Positions 5,469 to 8,114 of a stretch of DNA of 8,114 nucleotides are shown in pieces. Numbering within the stretch: position 1 is the stretch's first letter; every line of letters starts with the position of its first letter. The position numbers and the translations under genes are program-made. A model generated the notes under the pieces. That model was given only the letters and a program-made list of their open reading frames with translations, made no database searches and was not told where the DNA came from. The DNA is from Deltaproteobacteria bacterium (lineage in GTDB: Bacteria > Desulfobacterota > Desulfarculia > Adiutricales > Adiutricaceae). The DNA is taken from positions 1 to 8,114 of the forward strand of contig JAITQT010000325.1 in assembly GCA_031288745.1 (NCBI GenBank). The letters are read 5' to 3'.

Positions 5469-7898
5469 ATGCTGGCGTCATTTTCTTGGTTAGACGAATA
5501 CGTTAACCTTAAAAACATTAGTATTGAGGAGGTGGCCGATAAGTTAACTATGGTGGGCTTGGAGGTCGAAGATCTTAGAGACAGTCTAGCCCACCTTAAA
5601 AGCGTGGTAGCAGCGGAGGTGGTCGAGACAGTCCCTAGTGGCTCGAAACTAAATTTAGTGACCTTAGGGTGTGCTGAGCGAGGCTTAATTAAAGTCTTGT
5701 GCGGTGATGCTACGGTTGAAAAAGGTAAAATCTACCCCTTAGCCCTAGTCGGGGCCGAGCTTCCAGTTGGCAAGGTGGGCGAAAAGACTATTGGTGATAT
5801 CGTTTCCTCAGGCATGCTCTGCTCGGCTATGGAATTGGGTCTAGGTGCCAGAAGTGATAGGGTTATGGAGCTAAGGAAGCAAGATTATCCCTTTTTGGCC
5901 CCGGGCCGGTCTTTGAGTGAAATTTTAAAGTTTTCCGATTGGGGGCTTGAAATTAGCGTTACCCCTAACCGCGGCGACGCCTTATGTATAATGGGCATAG
6001 CTAGGGAATTATCGGCTTGTCTTAACCGCCCCCTTAAAAGTCTTCAAATTAGATACGTTGAATCTCTCCGTTCTGCTTTCGATCAGATAAGCGTGGCCAT
6101 AGAGGCCCCCGAGCACTGTTGGCGCTACACCGGGCGGATCATCAACGGGGTCACTCCTAGTCCGGGACCTGATTGGATGGCTAGAAGGCTTATAAGCGCG
6201 GGCTTAAGGCCGATTAATAATATCGTAGACGTTACTAACTACGTTATGCTCGAGTTAGGTCTTCCTCTCCACGCCTTTGATTTGGCTAAAATTGCCGGGC
6301 CCTCTATTATCGTTAAAACCTACGGCCCTGGCAGAAAGATTACCACCTTAGATGGGGTCGAGCGAACCTTAAAGGCTGAGCATAATATTGTAATTTCAGA
6401 CGCCGAAAAAGCCGTGGGGCTAGGCGGGATCATGGGGTGCCTTAACTCGGAAGTTGATTCAGCTACTAAAGACGTCTTTTTGGAGTCGGCCTTATTTAAT
6501 CCGGCCACCATTAGAAAGACCTCTAAGGCCTTGGGCCTTTCTACAGACGCCTCTTATCGGTTCGAGCGGGGGCAAGATCCCAATTTTTGCTCTATAGCTC
6601 TAAATCGGGCGGTCGGTTTAATTGCCGAGCTGTGTTCGACTAAAGTAGCTCAAGGCCGCCTAGACGTCTACCCTAAACTAATAAGACCAAAGGAAGTGAA
6701 TTTTAGGCCTTCGCGCTGTAAAGCTTTATTGGGTACCAATTACAAAAAGAGAGATATAGAAAGGGCTTTAGGTGCCATAGGTTTAACTCTAGAAAAGAAA
6801 GATAAGGATTGTTATTTAGCTATTATCCCCACCTTCCGCCCAGATCTTACTAGGGAGGTCGATATTATAGAAGAGGTGGTTAGGCTCTTAGATTTTAACT
6901 CCTTACCGGCCACTTTACCTCATCCCCCGGCCGCAGCTTTAGAGCCACCCCTGGCTTTTAATTTAAGAGAAAAACTGCGCGATATTTTAGTTGCGGCCGG
7001 TTATTGTGAGCATTTAAGCTACTCTTTTATTAACCGCGATTTTGTTGATAAGCTCGATCTTCCGCCCGATCACAACTGGCGAAGCTCTTTAGTCTCAATC
7101 CTCAATCCCTTGAGCGAAGATCAGGGCGTCTTACGCCCCTCTTTAGTCCCTGGACTTTTAAGCGCCTTGCGCCTTAACCAATATCACGGTCAGTGGGATG
7201 CGGCCCTCTTTGAGACGGGGACCATCTTTTGCTTTAGTCAAAGCGGAGGGCAAATAGTGGAGAGCCAAAAGCTAGCCGTCATCTTAGCCGGTCAGCTGGG
7301 CCGAGGCCGTTGGAGCGATCCTAAGCGGGCGGTTGATTTTTGGGATATAAAGGGTCTAGTTGAACTTTTAGCTGAAAAGTTAGATCTAGATTTGAGCTTT
7401 GGTCGCCGCGGTGGGCTTATTCCGCCCTTTATTAATTTAGTTGAAGGGGCGGCCATATTTTTAAATGGGACTCAAATAGGTTATTTGGGGCTATTAAGTG
7501 CAAGATCGCGGAAAAACCTGGCCCTTAAAGAGGCGGGGGGGCAAGTTTATATTTTAGAAATAGAAATTGATAACTTACCACTTTCTACTGGTAAACCGTT
7601 TAAGCCCTGGTCAGGTTTTCCAGGGGTCACTAGAGATCTGGCCGTGGTGGTCGATAGCGCTATTGAGTCCTCTAACCTAATAGCTTCAATAAGCGCCTTA
7701 AGATCGTTACCACTAGCCGATATCACCGTCTTTGATCTCTATCGGGGTGATAAGGTGCCTAAAGGTAAAAAAAGCCTAGCTTTAAGGCTCTTTTTTCAAA
7801 GTAAAGAGCGCACCTTAACTGACGAGCTGGTTAACGGGTATTTTAAAACTATCTTGGAGACCCTCTCCAACGAATTTGAGGCCGTTTTGCGCTCTTAA
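5469..7898 (+). CDS. pheT: Phenylalanine-tRNA ligase beta subunit
   Basis: PheT pairs with PheS in the (alpha-beta)2 cytoplasmic enzyme that charges tRNA-Phe; PheS carries the active site, while PheT recognises the tRNA and edits mischarged tyrosine. All usual domains are present in the 809 residues: the typical N-terminus FSWLDEYV (5-12), a tRNA-binding OB fold (about 42-150), the B3/B4 editing domain (about 215-390, with LHAFDLAKI at 267-275), the B5 domain (about 405-475, with PTFRPDLTREVD at 454-465), the catalytic-like core (about 490-700, with NPLSEDQGVLRPSL at 546-559) and the C-terminal ferredoxin-like anticodon-binding domain (about 712-809, with FPGVTRDLAVVV at 717-728). The start is fixed by the conserved N-terminus; only a weak GAGAG precedes it. 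One oddity is MGC in place of the common MGG at 322-324. The gene lacks its usual pheS neighbour and follows a group II intron. Confidence 0.97.
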   Translation: MLASFSWLDEYVNLKNISIEEVADKLTMVGLEVEDLRDSLAHLKSVVAAEVVETVPSGSKLNLVTLGCAERGLIKVLCGDATVEKGKIYPLALVGAELPVGKVGEKTIGDIVSSGMLCSAMELGLGARSDRVMELRKQDYPFLAPGRSLSEILKFSDWGLEISVTPNRGDALCIMGIARELSACLNRPLKSLQIRYVESLRSAFDQISVAIEAPEHCWRYTGRIINGVTPSPGPDWMARRLISAGLRPINNIVDVTNYVMLELGLPLHAFDLAKIAGPSIIVKTYGPGRKITTLDGVERTLKAEHNIVISDAEKAVGLGGIMGCLNSEVDSATKDVFLESALFNPATIRKTSKALGLSTDASYRFERGQDPNFCSIALNRAVGLIAELCSTKVAQGRLDVYPKLIRPKEVNFRPSRCKALLGTNYKKRDIERALGAIGLTLEKKDKDCYLAIIPTFRPDLTREVDIIEEVVRLLDFNSLPATLPHPPAAALEPPLAFNLREKLRDILVAAGYCEHLSYSFINRDFVDKLDLPPDHNWRSSLVSILNPLSEDQGVLRPSLVPGLLSALRLNQYHGQWDAALFETGTIFCFSQSGGQIVESQKLAVILAGQLGRGRWSDPKRAVDFWDIKGLVELLAEKLDLDLSFGRRGGLIPPFINLVEGAAIFLNGTQIGYLGLLSARSRKNLALKEAGGQVYILEIEIDNLPLSTGKPFKPWSGFPGVTRDLAVVVDSAIESSNLIASISALRSLPLADITVFDLYRGDKVPKGKKSLALRLFFQSKERTLTDELVNGYFKTILETLSNEFEAVLRS

Positions 7899-7962
7899 AA
7901 TGTAACCGTTAGGTTCATTAATAACTGTTTTCCACTTCCAACTTGATTGAACAAAGGCCTAA

Positions 7963-8114
7963 TTTCGAGTTGTAATTAAGTTTTAGCCTACCCTTAAGAT
8001 CTTAACATTAGTTCTTTTGAAGTTTCTACTTAGCTCTCTGATTCAACCATATATTTTAACTTTGATTAATGTTAAAATTACTAAGCTCCTATAGGGGGCT
8101 ACATTGTTGCGGTA
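7963..8114 (+). repeat. Dispersed repeat, right copy (cut by window end)
   Basis: This copy matches 1411-1563 in the same orientation nearly base for base, including TTTCGAGTTGTAATTAAG, TTAACATTAGTTC, CCATATATTTTAACTTTG and the AGCTCC-TATA hairpin. It continues to the last base of the window. The outer block of the other copies is missing, except that GTAACCGTT recurs at 7902-7910, just after the pheT stop, with unrelated sequence between. Confidence 0.9.

Noticed and set aside
6320..6511. 63-codon minus-strand frame inside pheT
   Set aside because: It is fully contained in the pheT editing domain coding sequence, with no independent support.
1..8114. CRISPR array or tRNA gene
   Set aside because: No regularly spaced short repeats exist; the GTTCGA-type strings found lie inside coding sequence or the intron and lack cloverleaf partners.

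Overview
This 8.1 kb stretch looks like bacterial chromosome with unusually thin coding. Two long intact housekeeping genes, leuA (2-isopropylmalate synthase) and pheT (phenylalanyl-tRNA synthetase beta chain), and one small helix-turn-helix regulator gene together fill only about half of it. All three lie on the + strand. The rest is AT-rich spacer carrying repeats, hairpins and a group II intron that lacks its protein gene. The genes are clearly richer in G+C than the spacers. Low coding density, dispersed repeats and a decayed retroelement fit a genome under relaxed selection, such as a host-restricted symbiont. The proteins look like those of a diderm bacterium, possibly of deltaproteobacterial type, but that placement is inferred and unconfirmed.

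Layout. Positions 1-144 and 1363-1506 are an inverted pair of one repeat. They enclose about 1.2 kb holding a 72-residue XRE-type regulator gene (1138-1356). Ahead of it lie a near-consensus sigma70 promoter with a palindrome in its spacer and a second, weaker promoter overlapped by a perfect palindrome. After the repeat come two rho-independent terminators (about 1689-1738 and 1777-1805). Next is a probable leucine attenuator (1901-2101): a short ORF with three successive Leu codons, then mutually exclusive antiterminator and terminator hairpins. leuA starts at 2502, about 400 bases further on. Beyond a weak terminator and gene-free sequence lies a compact group II intron (about 4594-5365) with recognisable domains V and VI. 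pheT follows at 5469. A third copy of the repeat (7963-8114), in the same orientation as the second, begins shortly after pheT and runs off the window end. The left-hand copy also runs off the window start.

How the parts fit. leuA commits carbon to leucine, and the attenuator would tie its expression to charged tRNA-Leu. PheT needs PheS, which is not here, so the usual pheS-pheT pair is split. The regulator most plausibly binds the palindromes in its own promoters. The intron is upstream of pheT rather than inside it, so it does not interrupt the protein.
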